From the NCBI GenBank assembly GCA_928212115.1, contig CAKMRJ010001112.1, positions 412,210,919 through 412,274,918 of the forward strand: a DNA stretch of 64,000 nt, written 5' to 3'. Each line of letters opens with the position of its first letter. The stretch's first letter is position 1. Both the position numbers and the translations under genes were made by a program. The notes beneath the pieces are model-generated. The model saw only the letters and a list, made by a program, of their open reading frames with translations, made no database searches and was not told where the DNA came from. Below are positions 22,486-33,850 of the stretch, piece after piece. Source of the stretch: Lactuca virosa. Taxonomy: Eukaryota; Streptophyta; Magnoliopsida; Asterales; Asteraceae.

Positions 22486-22895
22486 AGTTCTCTCCCTGGA
22501 AAGAAATGATCCATTTTGGGGAAACGGGGAAAAACTAAATCCGCGATATATTGGACCATTTGAGACTCTTGCCCGAATTGGTCTAGTAGCTTATAAGTTG
22601 CAGCTACCTTCGGAGCTCAGCAACGTACACCCCGTGTTCCATGTCTCGAATTTGAAGAAGTGCTTATCAGATGAAACTCTTGTCATTCCTTTAGAAGAGA
22701 TCGAAATAAACAATAATCTCATGTTCGTCGAGGAACCAGTAGAGATAGTGGATAGAGAAGTGAAGCGTACGAAACATAGTCGCATTCTGATTGTGAAGGT
22801 TTGATGGAACGCTAAGCGTGGAACGGAATTCACATGCGAACACGAAGACCAGATGAAGCAGAAGTACCGTCACTTATTCTCTCATTCATGATCCT
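22486..22895 (+). pseudogene. Outer Gypsy integrase C-terminus / chromo-like tail
   Basis: Frame pieces include ATLARIGLVAYKLQLPSELS, FHVSNLKKCLSDE and VEEPVEIVDREVKRTKHSRI. This is the tail found in plant chromoviruses, where the chromodomain-like end guides insertion. A TGA at 22802-22804 replaces a sense codon, and related coding text continues to about 22890. Confidence 0.75.
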
Positions 22896-22930
22896 ACCTT
22901 TCGAAAGAATTTCGGGACGAAATTCCCTCT

Positions 22931-22943
22931 AACGGGGGGATGA
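22931..22943 (+). other. Polypurine tract of outer Gypsy
   Basis: AACGGGGGGATGA directly before the LTR start TGTCACA. Confidence 0.75.
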
Positions 22944-23139
22944 TGTCACAACTGGCATTCTAGCTAGGAAATTCTGTTCTCATCAACTCTTGTAATACTT
23001 GTAATCTGAGTGAATATCATGTTCAATGCTTAATCAAAACCATTCATTTGAATCAAAACCCCTGAGTGAGTTCAAAACCTAATGGAATACATTTCACATA
23101 TTCAACTGTGAGTCGAAAACCCTAAACACCCCAATTCAA

Positions 23140-23470
23140 GTTTATTATGGGCTAGGATCTTCTTATTGGGCCTAATGGACCAATAAGTTTTCAATTTGAC
23201 TATCTTGGGCCAAGGAACCCTATCTGGGCTCTAATAGGACCCACATCCATGAAACTAAAGTATTTTGGGCCATGTGGGCGTAGAATGATTCATTTTAACC
23301 CTATTGGGCCATGTTGGGCCATAAATGCTTTAATTAGCCCTATTGGGCCGTAAACCCCATTCCCTTTATCTCGTTGGGCCGTAAACGCATAGGTGGGCCC
23401 AATGGGCCGAGAACCATCCATTTGGGCCTCATGAAAATCGAAATAAAGACTTTATGGCCCAAACTTTCCT
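23140..23470. repeat. TGGGCC word cluster 1
   Basis: At least ten TGGGCC/TGGGCT words, many as ATTGGGCC or palindromic TGGGCCCA. TGGGCY is the plant Site II element bound by TCP factors, so the cluster could be regulatory; that is inference. Confidence 0.8.
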
Positions 23471-24789
23471 CCTTCTTTTCTCTTTTCCCTTTCTCGACCC
23501 ACACTTGTATAAAAAAAAGAGAATAATTGAATTGATGGAATTGGTGACAACTCATTTTTATATTGTGGTAACCCAAGTTAGTACCTCACATATCTCTAGG
23601 CCAAATCCTTCATGTATTAACCCTTTTTGGGTCTTCTCCTCTCTCCTCTCTACTTACGGCCGAGAGCATCACCAATACCCCTCATTTTCTTACTTCCAAC
23701 TTAGTAACAATCCTCTCATATCTTCCAAGAGCACAAAGAAAATTCCTCCTCCTTCCTCATCAAAATCGTGGGTGTGTGTGGGTGTTTCAAGAGAGTTCTT
23801 CAAAGTTTCAACCTATTGGTAAGTGGTTATCATGTATAAACACCTACATTCCATCTTAATGCTAAGAACTCTTTCTTACATAGCCTTATTTCATGATTTA
23901 ACTCCCTAGAACCATCTAAGTTTGAAAACTTCCTCAAGGAGTTGCTAGGGCCGAAATCTTCTCTCAAATCTTCATCAAAACCAAATCCAAACCCCAAGGT
24001 GATTTCATACCCCCCCTATTTTCGATTTTTACTTTGTTTTGGGGGAGAATACAAGTTGTGTTATGTAGATCTATGTGTGTATGCATGATTTTGTGTGTTT
24101 TCATGATATATGTTGTGATATGTGTTTCACTTTTGGAGTTTTACTTGAGCTTGAAGTTTAGCATTTGGATCTTCATAAAAACCTTGAGAAAAGTATGTGT
24201 TATCACATATATTATATGTAAACTTGTAGATCTAGGAGTTATACACTCAAAATAGCAAAAATAAGTGTTGTGTACAAACATGGATATCTCAAACTCAAAA
24301 ATAAGCCTTTGACAGAAAAGTTTTAGTCTAATCTCGGACTGTTTTGACCACCTTAATGATAATATTTTTCAAAACTGTTTTACATGTAAAATGTTCAGGT
24401 TTGTACCTTTAAAATGACTACTCTCACGTTTTCATACGGGTTTTCTACAATTTTTGGCGAATTTTACAAAACTGCCTATCATATTTGAAATAATATCGGA
24501 CCAGCCTGTGAAAGTGAGCAATTTCCCACTAGATAGAGGCCATTAAAAATTGTGAGAAAAACTGTTAACAAAGTAGACAAAATTTCCAAACTTCCAGAGT
24601 TTACGGATCCAAATTTCGACTCACGATGATTTTTCTACAAATTTTCCAACAACCGGGTCAGAAAAGTCAAAAACAAGAAAAATGTGTATTTTCACAAAAA
24701 TCAAGCCAAAAATGATATTTTTGACAAAAATGGGTTAGAAATGTTATTTTTACCAAAAACTAGCCATAAATACAAGTTTTGACCAAAAT

Positions 24790-25075
24790 GGGGACTATTG
24801 GGCCTTAGTGGCCCATTAATATGCTTGATAGGTCCTGAATACTATTTATTTGTTTATTGGGCCTCACTAACCCATTAACATGCGCGCCGGACCTTGGATA
24901 CTATTTGCGTGCTATTTGGGCCTATAAATACCTTACATGTGAAATGGGCCTTAGTTGTCCTTTTACATATATTTTGGGCCCATGTTATATAATCTCATTT
25001 CTTTCGGGCCTGAAAATGACTTACGTGTTCAGTGAGACTCAGTGGTCCGCAGACATGGTTCATTGGGCCAGGAAT
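24790..25075. repeat. TGGGCC word cluster 2
   Basis: About seven GGGCC words (ATTGGGCCT, TTTGGGCCT, TTTTGGGCCCA and others) with ~40-70 bp spacing, each followed by a similar short A/T-rich sentence (TAMTATTTRTT). Confidence 0.75.
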
Positions 25076-25994
25076 GAGTTTATATGTTTCTCTTCGCGTA
25101 AATTTCGATTAAGGATCTAATGAGACTTGTCGGTTGTCACCTATTGAGTGTACGATCGTAGCCTGTAGTTATAATCAGAATCTTTTGGAGGGAGAGCGGG
25201 GTTTTGTGTATAGATCTATACGGGGATGACACCCTACACCTGAGTTGTTCGCTACAGTTAGACTACGTCAGTCTAGGGTGACAACAACCTTACTCTATTT
25301 TTCCGTCGGCGTTCACAAACGCCAAGACAGGCGAAATTGTCTTTAATTAGTATGGTTATGACGGCTCACTTAGAGGAATTAATGTTATAAATTTACGGGA
25401 GACCATTCTTTTCTTTTCTTCTTTGGATTACTCAGGAACATACTCATACTGGTACTCAACCTCGGGGGTTGGTATGGCAGCATTCCCTTTTACAGACAAC
25501 ATAGGGTTGTCTGGGGGCATTCTATTTACATTCTCTTTACCTTTTCTGCATTATCTTTGTACATTCTAATAAACCATAACACACATGCATTAATACAAGA
25601 TCTGACACAAACATACTAAACTGTTTTCAGAAAATATAGGATTTTCTAGTGGTTTCAAAGTTGTACAAATCATCTTCACAAACATGCTTATGAACTCACC
25701 AACATTTTTATGTTGACCTTTTTAAATTAACTTGTATTCTTAGGAAACCGTTGAAGCAGGTTGAGCGGAACAAACTAATGGATATTTTGTTATATTTTGT
25801 TTCATCATACTCTGACTATTTTGGCATGTAATATTCGAATACAATACTCGATGTAAACAATGAATTTTGTTATATTAAATGTGTGATGATGATGATGTTA
25901 TGTTTCAATTATATACTCTGTGATGCTAATACAACATTGGAGTCACGCTCAAGTCCCCAGACGTTTCCGCCGTCTGGTTCGGGGGTGTGACAGT

Positions 25995-26858
25995 TGTTTG
26001 CAAGCGAAAGCAAAAACAATACATTATGACAAAATTGAAGGAAAAGAATCACAAGAATGAATTTCATATTTCACCTTCAATGATCTAATATGAGAGTCTA
26101 TCGATATAGATGCATGAAACCAAGAATATACGCCTACTCTACAATAAAAATTTAAAATATTTATACTAATGGGTTTCGAGCCTAGTCAAAGATCAAATAG
26201 ACACAAGGGAAGCAACAATTTTCTGATCTATAGACCTGAAACAAGTAGATCAAACTCAAACAAATATATGCAACTCTAATAGGACTTTAAAGCAAGGAAA
26301 CATACCTTCTTGTTCTTCTTTTCCTTCTTTGGTCTAACTAGTTGATCGAAATTAAGAACCCAACATGGAGTTTCTCTCTTGTGGTCACATGTAATACACA
26401 ACAACTATGTAGATCTGAAATCTCATCGAACACTAGCATAAAAACTTGATCAGACGAATCTGAGGCTGACCACATCGTAGAAAAAAGGTGACCACGACGT
26501 GGGAACTAGGTTTTGATGATTCTAAGGGTTCCAAACTTTGGAGGTGCGGGGTACTATCTCATATATCCAAAACTTGGTTTTGACCCTTCTTTATATAGGG
26601 AGGTGATTTGAAATCCTAAAGATAATTACCAAATACATTTGTAATTATCTAGATATTTCAAATCAGTCTGGAATATTCCAAATTCCTTTGTTTACTAATT
26701 AGTTAATTAAACAATTAATCAATTAATAAATCAAGTCCCTGATATAAATATTTTTTCAGTTCTACTTTATTTTTGTTATGGCGTGTAACCCAAAAGGATA
26801 TTGTTATTTATAGTAATATTACCTGGTTTGTTAAGACTATGGGCACTAATCTCTATCA
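25995..26858 (-). repeat. Copia 3' LTR
   Basis: Minus strand starts TGATAGAGATTAGTGCCC and ends GCTTGCAAACA, about 864 bp. It contains a minus-strand TATATAAAG box at 26590-26597. It begins 2 bp after the outer Gypsy LTR end. Confidence 0.75.
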
Positions 26859-26871
26859 GCTCCCACTTGCA
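26859..26871 (-). other. Polypurine tract of Copia
   Basis: Minus strand TGCAAGTGGGAGC just before the LTR start. Confidence 0.8.
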
Positions 26872-27725
26872 TTTAGGCATCAACAATTGACCGATCCAAT
26901 ACTTACTATGAATAGCAGTGAGTGACAGTCCAATGCAACTATTGTACTTATCGCAACAATGTTGTAAACAACCCTAAGGCTAATGAGTTGAAATTCCTTT
27001 GATATTCATGATATTTTATTATATACTAGAGACATGGATCAATGGTCAATCTCATGGTTCAAGATTATGTTTCCCGATACCGACTTGTGGTGACTTTTTT
27101 TTGACTAACTGTTAAATCTAATCAACTCAATCTCAGCATGGCCAAACATTTGTTGTCAACACCAAATCATCGTGGGGCCTAGAGATATCTACTTCTATAT
27201 TTCTAGCAGAAGGATCAAATAAACTTTGACTACATAGGTCAGTACTATTCCTCATGAAATATCTAGTCAAACCCTGTATATATAACTGTCTGTTACGGAC
27301 AACGTTGGGGAAAAACCAAGTCACTGCATATTGTACAACAAAACCTCATGCATCTCCATTTTAAGAATAAAAAATATAGTTGTCTTAATTTACTCATGAC
27401 ATGATCCATGAAGTAATCTTTAAGCGTGGTTACTCCAATACTTAAAATCTCCATTTTCAAGTACTAATTAGTATTGGTTGCAAGACTTTGCTATGTTCAT
27501 CTCAATGAACAATCTACCAATACTCCATGACAATCTTAATTCACTACTATCTTACACGAGTAGGATTGATTGTGGAAGTTTTAATAGAATATTATTCTGG
27601 AAGTGGTTCTAAACATGCAAAAGAAGAAACACAGATAATATGAATAAACATACCAACTTATTTTTAATAATCACCAAATCAATATATCTAAAACGTTCCA
27701 TATGATCAAACTACAAATTATGTAA
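26872..27725 (-). mobile_element. Copia 3' untranslated region
   Basis: No coding signal. Around 27137-27190, GCATGGCCAAACA followed by AAATCATCGTGGGGCCTAGAGATATC matches the equivalent place in the TR-GAG element (6925-6990). Confidence 0.65.
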
Positions 27726-28421
27726 TCAAACCTGTTCACTAGAAAATATAATGCCAATAAAACTAGTATGAGGATCATGCTTAATTTGTGACAATGGTTT
27801 GATGAGTGGATCTGTCGGACTATCTTCTGACAGAACACAACTCATAATAATGTCTCCATATTCAACTAGCTTCCTTATATATTGGAAATTTCTTTGTATA
27901 TGTCTTGTGTGCTTGTGATCTCGAGGTTCTTTAGCCAAAGCGACTGCACCCTCGGTATCACATAATATCTCAATCGGTTTTGCTATGCTTGGAACAACAC
28001 CCAAATCATTGATGAACTTCTTTAGCCACACAACTTCTTTGTTCGCTTCATTGGCTGCAATATACTCTGACTCTAAAACTAAGTCTACTATAGTCTCTTG
28101 CTTGGAAATCCTCCAAGTCATTGTTCCTCTATTTAACATGAACAAGAAACCACACTGTGATCTAAAATTATCCTTGTCAGTTTGGAAACTTACATCCACA
28201 TATCCTTTGACACTTAGCTCTTGTTTACCACCATAAACCCATAACATATCTTTAGTCCTCCTAAGATACTTCAGAATGTTCTTAACTGCGATCCAATAAC
28301 TTTCACCAGGAGTGGCTTGATAACGACTCGTCATACTAATTGAGTATGAGACATCTGGCGTTGTACATATCATGGAATACATGATAGATCCTATAGCAAA
28401 AGCATATGGGACTCGACTCAT
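27726..28421 (-). pseudogene. Copia RNase H and RT C-terminal part
   Basis: 231-codon frame starting MSRVPYAFAIGSIMYSM, the plant Copia RT connection segment, and running through RNase H: GYVDVSFQTDKD (DADW equivalent, Asp kept), ESEYIAANEANKEVVWL (with E and A of the SEAEY box) and CDTEGAVALAKEPRDHKHTR (DN box altered to DT). It ends with SPTDPLIKPL, the ADxxTKxL-type tail. Well preserved in length, with a few active-site changes. Confidence 0.88.
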
Positions 28422-29301
28422 TATGTCTTGTTATTCACTAGTACTGGGACATTGGATTTTACTCAAAACCATGCCATGTTGCATAGGTATAAATCCTTTC
28501 TGAGAGTGTTCCATATTGAATTTCTTCAATATTTTATCTAAGAATGTATTTTGGCAAAGTCCAATCAGTCGCCTAGATCTGTCCCTATAGATCTTAATAC
28601 CAAGTATGTAAGCAACAAGTCATTCATAGTGAAACTCTTCCCAAGCCAAGTTTTTAAACTATTCAGTGTTAGGGTGTCATTTCTTATAAGAAGAATGTCA
28701 TCGACATATAAGAAAAGAAATACAACTACTTGCCCACTAGATCTAACATACACACATTGTTCATCTTCATTTCTTAAGAAACCAAACTCCTTGATTTTCT
28801 CATTGAAATAGATGTTCCACCTGCGAGTTGCTTGTTTGAGCCTATAAATGTACTTTTCAAGCTTGCATACCATATTAAGAGACTTGGACTGTACAAAACC
28901 TTCTGGTTGAGCCATGTAAACATCCTTAGTAAGTTTCCCATTAAGGAAAGTAGTTTTTACATCCATTTTCCATATTTCATAGTTATGAAATGAAGCTATG
29001 GCAAGTAGTATCCTAATAGACTTAATCGTAGCTACTAGTGAGAAAGTTTCCTCATAGTCAATTCCTTGAGTCTGAGTATAACCTTTTTCAACCAATCGAG
29101 CTTTATAAGTCTGCACATTCCCATCCATGTCAGTCTTCTTATTAAAGACCCATCTACACCCAATGGTTTTAAGATCAGGTGTAGGATCAAATAAGTTTCA
29201 TACTTGGTTATCGTACATAGACTGAATCTCATTGTCCATCCCCTCTTTCCAATTTGTAGCCTTTGGGCTTGCCATGGATTCCTGATAGCTTCACGACTCA
29301 T
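28422..29301 (-). pseudogene. Copia reverse transcriptase
   Basis: In 28565-29128 the frame reads VEKGYTQTQGIDYEETFSLV, KMDVKTTFLNGKL, QPEGFV and the catalytic FLYVDDILLIRND (YVDD). A stop or frameshift near 28565-28430 separates it from RNase H. The N-terminal end continues in another frame in 29035-29301. RVT_2-type RT, in the INT-RT-RH order typical of Copia. Confidence 0.9.
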
Positions 29302-29307
29302 TATCGT

Positions 29308-29688
29308 CTAGCAAGTTGTCATCTTCTTGAGTAATATGAAATACATAAAACTCTGGTGGACGGCATTCTCTATCAGATCTACGAGATGGATGTGGAGGTA
29401 TATTAGATTCCTCAACAAGTTTCTTAACCTCTTGTTGAGGTTTAGTGTCAACTTCAGGTTCTTCATTGGTTGATTCTTGGATCTCATCAAGATCAATTTG
29501 GCTCCCACTAGTTTCTTAAGATATATGTTCCCTTTCACGAAAGACTTCCCTATGAGCAACAAAGATCTTGTTCTCCGTAGGCTTGTAAAACACGTATCCA
29601 AATGAATCTTTAGGATAATCAATGAAGTAACACCTTTTGGTTCTGGGTTCAACTTTGTGGAGAGATTCTCGATGAAAGAAAGCCTCAC
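29308..29688 (-). pseudogene. Copia integrase-RT linker
   Basis: 126-codon frame with Leu/Lys-rich degenerate sequence. In Copia this variable region joins integrase to RT. No catalytic motif is expected here. The other frames contain short matches such as the KSFGYVF-like region encoded near 29590-29640. Confidence 0.45.
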
Positions 29689-29689
29689 A

Positions 29690-30010
29690 ACCCCAAACCT
29701 TTATTCATGAAAGATAGGGATGAGCCCCTTTACACATTTTAAATGGTGTCTTTTCAACCTTCTTACTTGGTATAAGTGTTAAAATGTAAGCGTTAGTTTC
29801 TAGAGCATAACCCTAGAAATTAGAAGTGTAGCACGAGTCATCATAGAACGACCCATGTCTAGCAATGTTTGATTTCTCCTCTCAAACACACCATTGTGTT
29901 GTAGTGTTCTTCGTGGAGCTACTTGTGATACTATCTCACAACTTCTACGAAGATCATAGAATTCATCAGTTAGATACTCTCTGCCCCTATCAGAACGAAG
30001 TATCTTGATT
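29690..30010 (-). pseudogene. Copia integrase core, 5'-truncated
   Basis: Minus-strand translation from about 30010 gives ILRSDRGREYLTDEFYDL, then HNGVFERRNQTLLD. These are the second catalytic Asp and the Glu of the DDE core. The first Asp and zinc domain are missing because the element breaks at about 30010. Confidence 0.75.
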
Positions 30011-30449
30011 ACCCAATATCAAATTATTAATCAAAAGGCTAGGACCCACATTTGGCTTCACAATGTAAAGTGGATTAGCTGAAAATTACACAATGAAGTT
30101 ATTTAGGTGGAAAAACTATTGTCGATCTTAAGAAAACGAGATTTATTGACTTATGTCAACAGAATGTTAATCTCTTCGAATGCTTATTTAACAATCATGA
30201 CTGGATTAGCCGAGGATCATGACTCCAAATGGTGAATCTACCATGTGAAGTTACAAAGAGATTCATCTCAAGTAACGCTTGAGAATGGCGATCACCATAT
30301 ACCTTTCTTTGACTATATTCTTCTCTTGACGAGACAGTAAACCACACATGCTTACGTCAAAAAGAATATACCACAAGGCATAATTTCCATGGGAATCATA
30401 AGATTCACATTATCATAAAATGGGATTTTGTTATATTACTTATTAAGAT
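30011..30449 (-). mobile_element. Copia 5' leader-like segment
   Basis: AGGCTAGGACCCACATT at 30036, GGATTAGCCGAGGATCATG near 30203 and AAACCACACATGC at 30341 follow the word order of the TR-GAG leader at 11180-11600. It is joined directly to integrase, so an internal deletion of several kb is inferred. Confidence 0.5.
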
Positions 30450-31723
30450 TTAAAACCGGAAAACCGGACCGGAGCCAGAATCGGACCGGAACCGGAACCG
30501 TTAGAACTGGAATATATAGAATCGGTTCTGGTTCCGGGTTTGAAAATTGGCTTTATCCGGGTTCCGGGTAATCCGGGTTTGGGTCCATTGGGTCCGGGCA
30601 AACCGGGTCTAAGAACCGGAACCGGAACCACTTTTAGGGGCCAGAACCGGTTTTTGTGAAACGGTTAAAACATGCATATCTCATTTGTTTCAAGTCGGAT
30701 TGACATACGATTTTTTCGAACGTGTAGTTTAGAGTTTGTACATGATTTTAGACTATAAGTTTGTCATTTTTAGTTTTATATTCATTGACTTACAGTCCAC
30801 CAAAGTCAAGATATCAAAGCTGTAAGTTTTTAGCTTTTCAACTTTTTTGTATTCTGTGAAAGTTTTAAAACATGAATATCTAATTCGTTTGAAGTCGGAT
30901 TGACATACGTTTTTTTTTCAAACGTGTAGCTTAGAGTTTGTACATGATTTTAGACTATAAGTTTGCCATTTTTAGTTTTATATTTATTGACTTACAGTCC
31001 CCCAAAGTCGAGATATCAAAGCTGGAAGTTTTAATTTTTCAGCTTTTTTGTATTCTGTGAAAGTTTTAAAACATGCATATCTAATTCGTTTGAAATCGGA
31101 TTGACATGTGGTTTTTTCCAACTTGTAGTATAGAGTTTGTACATGATTTTAGACTATAATTTTGACATTTTTGGTTTAATATTCAATGACTTACAGTCCC
31201 TTAAAGTCGGGATGTCAAAGATGAAAATTTTCAAGTTTTCAGCTATTTGTTTTTGTACTTTGAATTGTGTGAAAATGTTAACACATGCATATATAATTCT
31301 TATAAATTCGGATGGACATGTGGTTTTTTCCAGAGTGTAGCTTAGAGTTTGTACATGACATTAGACTATAAATTTGTCAATTTTGGTTTCATATTTAATG
31401 ACTTACAGTCCCCCGAAGTCGAGATATCAATATGAAAAATTTTAAAGTTTAACCCACTAAGTAGTAAGTAATTACCAAAAAATTCCGGTGTTTCGGGTTT
31501 TCCGGTTCTAAACCCACTTTATCCGGTTCCAACCTACCCACTTTGATGTTTCCGGGTTTTTTCGGTTCTAGACCCACTTTACCCGGTACCGTACCCGGAA
31601 CCGAACCGGAACCGGTTCCTATATACCGGTCCGGTTTTCGGTTCTACAAAATCCCGTTAACCGGTTCCGGGTTTTCCGGGTCCGGGTCCATCTGATCCGG
31701 GTTTGGACCCACTTTCATCCCTA
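30450..31723. mobile_element. hAT-like non-autonomous element with tandem core
   Basis: Both ends are packed with GGTTCCGG/CCGGAACC words (30450-30660 and 31490-31720), typical of hAT subterminal repeats. The right end reads CATCCCTA, so the inverted end starts TAGGGATG. Flanks ATTAAGAT (30442-30449) and ATCAAGAT (31724-31731) form an 8-bp duplication with one mismatch. The left end lacks the TAGGGATG terminus. No transposase frame. Confidence 0.65.
30667..31465. repeat. Four ~200-bp tandem repeats inside the hAT-like element
   Basis: Units begin AAAACATGCATATC (or variants) at 30667, 30867, 31068 and 31280; periods 200, 201 and 212. Each contains CGGATTGACATRYG and TTAGAGTTTGTACATGA. The last unit is the most diverged. 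Confidence 0.9.
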
Positions 31724-31731
31724 ATCAAGAT

Positions 31732-32309
31732 GTCATTTTTATGAACAAGGGACCTCAAGAACATCAAGATCTATTATTATAAGCTTCTGGAGTAACTTAT
31801 ATTCAAATGAATCAACTCAAGGGTCCAAATGTGCCAAAAACCCTAACTAGCCTAGATCTAAACAAAGAATCTCCAAGATTAAGACTTTGCACCTTCTAGA
31901 AGATTATGAAGGTGAATAGATTCTAGATCCACAAGCTTCAAATCAACAAGAGCTTCTCAAAAGGGTCCTTCTTTCTTCAAGATGCACTAAACACACACCA
32001 AAACACACACACACAAAGCTTAATATTCTCTAAAAAGGGATTAAGGTTTCGTAGAAGATGTTTTGGGATGAAGGAGGATGATAATAGAAGGGGTCTTGAG
32101 GTTATAAGGTGCTTAAATAGGGTCCAAATCCTAAATTTGAGGGTTTGCCCCTGTCCCGAGTACGCCAAGCGTACCAAGGGAAAACCTGTGTCTAAGATTC
32201 ATCGAGGTACGCCCAGCGTACCTCAATTATGCCCAGCGTACTAGGCTACCATGCAAAAATAAATAACACTTATAAATTTAAGAAATTTACTTAGAGATCA
32301 GACGTTACA
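31732..32309 (-). mobile_element. Gypsy LTR remnant with TACGCCCAGCGTA words
   Basis: Minus strand from 32309 starts TGTAACGTCTGATC, analogous to the TGTAACATCCC of the other Gypsy LTRs. Three words occur close together: TACGCCAAGCGTA (32161-32173), TACGCCCAGCGTA (32208-32220) and TATGCCCAGCGTA (32228-32240). A minus-strand CTATTTAAGC box is at 32112-32120. Only the start of the LTR remains. Confidence 0.65.
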
Positions 32310-32639
32310 AAAAATCATAAGTAAACACTTGATATGAGTAACTATCAAGATCATATCTTTCCTATATATATGCTAATAAAGTTTTTTTTTATGAATTGAA
32401 TATGGTAATAATGATTACAAACCTTGCTTTCTATGTGAAATATTATTTGTTGATGTATGTGTATTCATGAAAATAATATTTTACAAAGTATTTTATTATG
32501 ACTAAATGACTATAAAGTTTTGTAAGCAACTTTTCTTGATGAGTTTGTGGATTCACTTAAGATGGAGAAAGACTTGAGTTATCTACAAAAATCCATAGTA
32601 AAATACAATACAAAAGACGAAAAAAATAAAATTATTGAC
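32310..32639. other. AT-rich spacer, nothing recognised
   Basis: No long frame, terminal repeat or RNA gene seen. Confidence 0.4.
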
Positions 32640-32930
32640 GGTATGTTTGAAAGATGATTTAAGACTAAAGACTTTTATTATGATTATCTTGTTTATTTAC
32701 AAATAAATACAAAACACTACAGACCTATGAATTAGAATCAAATCATTAATGAAGACGATTAAAGACTAAAGACTTATGACGTAGACTCAAATGTCTAATG
32801 AAGATGATTAAAGATTAAAGTCTAAAGAATTATGACTAATTAGACTCAATGTCTAATGAAGACGATTCATGAATTAAATTCAAATGACTAATGAAGATGA
32901 TTTAAGCCTAAAGACTTATCATTTTTGCAA
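32640..32930. repeat. Degenerate ~55-60-bp tandem repeat
   Basis: About four copies of a unit containing GACTAAAGACTTATGA and CAAATGTCTAATGAAGATGATT, from about 32655 to 32925. Confidence 0.75.
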
Positions 32931-33445
32931 AGAAATTTAGGAGCGGTACTCATTCCTTAATAGTAAAAACCTATTATTTCTAAAATGGTTTTTAAAACGA
33001 TTTTAAATATTTTCATTGGTCAAGGATTGTACCAAATTCTTCTAATCCAAAGATAATGAATTCGTGTATTACTCATTAACATTCTCGATGCCTAACCTAT
33101 ATATTTTGACATATGTGAGAGTAGCGATTGAAAACATTATTTGGATTTTTAGGAGGCCACATTTGAATATAATGGGACCCTTTATTTTCGCAAAAAATAT
33201 CATTTTAAATATGGTAAATGATCTTTTAAAAATAAGTAATTTTATAAGGTAAGAAATGGTGTTTCAGACTGTCTCTCCTGCCTTTGGATGTTTTCCATGC
33301 TCTTAATTCTTGGTATTGCTTATTCCATAACCCTTGGGTCATTTCCTTCCTGATCACTTTCAAACATCTAAGAATATAAAAAATAACATAACGTAATATA
33401 AAACTCATTGTTCTAATAAAATACTCTAACAAAATATTATTCATA
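32931..33445. other. Unassigned AT-rich DNA with a weak exon candidate
   Basis: Minus strand 33238-33375 is richer in G/C and codon-like (KEMTQGLWNKQYQELRAWKT in one frame), follows a TTATATTCTTAG acceptor-like site, and ends near CTTACCTTAT. I cannot identify it. It may be a decayed host exon. Confidence 0.25.
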
Positions 33446-33453
33446 GTAAATAT

Positions 33454-33850
33454 CAAGGTTGTAAAAAACGCTCGACGTTCGCTAGTCGGTGGACTGGGGT
33501 TAAGGGATTAATCGGTTAGGCGGGGATTAATCGCCGGATTAATCGGGGACCATTAATTGCTAACGCATTAAATTTTCAAAAACTAAATATGACTAATATC
33601 AAAACAAAGTTCATAAATACCACTAATATCTTAATAAAATATGTTAATATGATTAATACAACATTAATCAGTGCTCAAATGGTTTTTATTGAGATAAAAC
33701 TTCTTCAAAGTGTTAAAATTTCATTGTTTTCTACTATTTCAATCACTTTGCAGACATGGATTAATCGCTATGCGCCCTCTAATCGGTCAGGTAGCACCTA
33801 GGGATTAATCGGAGATTAATTGGGACCTAATCGGGATTTTTACAACACTG
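33454..33850. mobile_element. hAT-type MITE, 397 bp
   Basis: Left end CAAGGTTGTAAAAAACG and right end, reverse-complemented, CAGTGTTGTAAAAATCCC are similar inverted termini. The flanks GTAAATAT (33446-33453) and GTAAATAC (33851-33858) are an 8-bp duplication with one mismatch. Subterminal GGATTAATCGG words occur at both ends (33504-33545 and 33756-33832). The AT-rich core is noncoding. Confidence 0.85.

Larger units (their letters stand above)
1720..25992 (+). mobile_element. Outer Ty3/Gypsy element, plus strand (interrupted)
   Basis: 5' LTR remnant 1720-1946, PBS from 1949, gag leader to 2509, resumption at 19130/19135, gag-pol to about 22910, purine tract and 3' LTR 22944-25992. The two LTR ends match over about 228 bp with roughly ten differences by eye (about 95%). 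The LTR ends are TGTCACA...TGTGACA. A minus-strand Gypsy element (2510-19129) interrupts it. The order PR-RT-INT places it in Ty3/Gypsy, and the C-terminal tail suggests a chromovirus. All frames are broken and RNase H is missing. Confidence 0.85.
22944..25992 (+). repeat. Outer Gypsy 3' LTR (3.05 kb)
   Basis: Starts TGTCACAACTGG after the purine-rich AACGGGGGGATGA and ends GGGTGTGACA. It is unusually long for a chromovirus. Two clusters of TGGGCC words lie at 23140-23470 and 24790-25075. The last ~228 bp match the 5' LTR remnant. Confidence 0.88.
25995..30437 (-). mobile_element. Truncated Copia element, minus strand
   Basis: 3' LTR 25995-26858, purine tract 26859-26871, then on the minus strand RNase H, RT and the second half of integrase end abruptly near 30010. 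Beyond that lies 5'-leader-type Copia sequence to 30437 (AGGCTAGGACCCAC, GCCGAGGATCA). So gag, protease and the front of integrase were deleted, and no 5' LTR is visible. Confidence 0.8.

Noticed and set aside
29709..29722. TAGGGATGAGCCCC as a left terminus for the hAT-like element
   Set aside because: It lies inside Copia coding sequence, and the 8-bp duplication places the left border at 30450.
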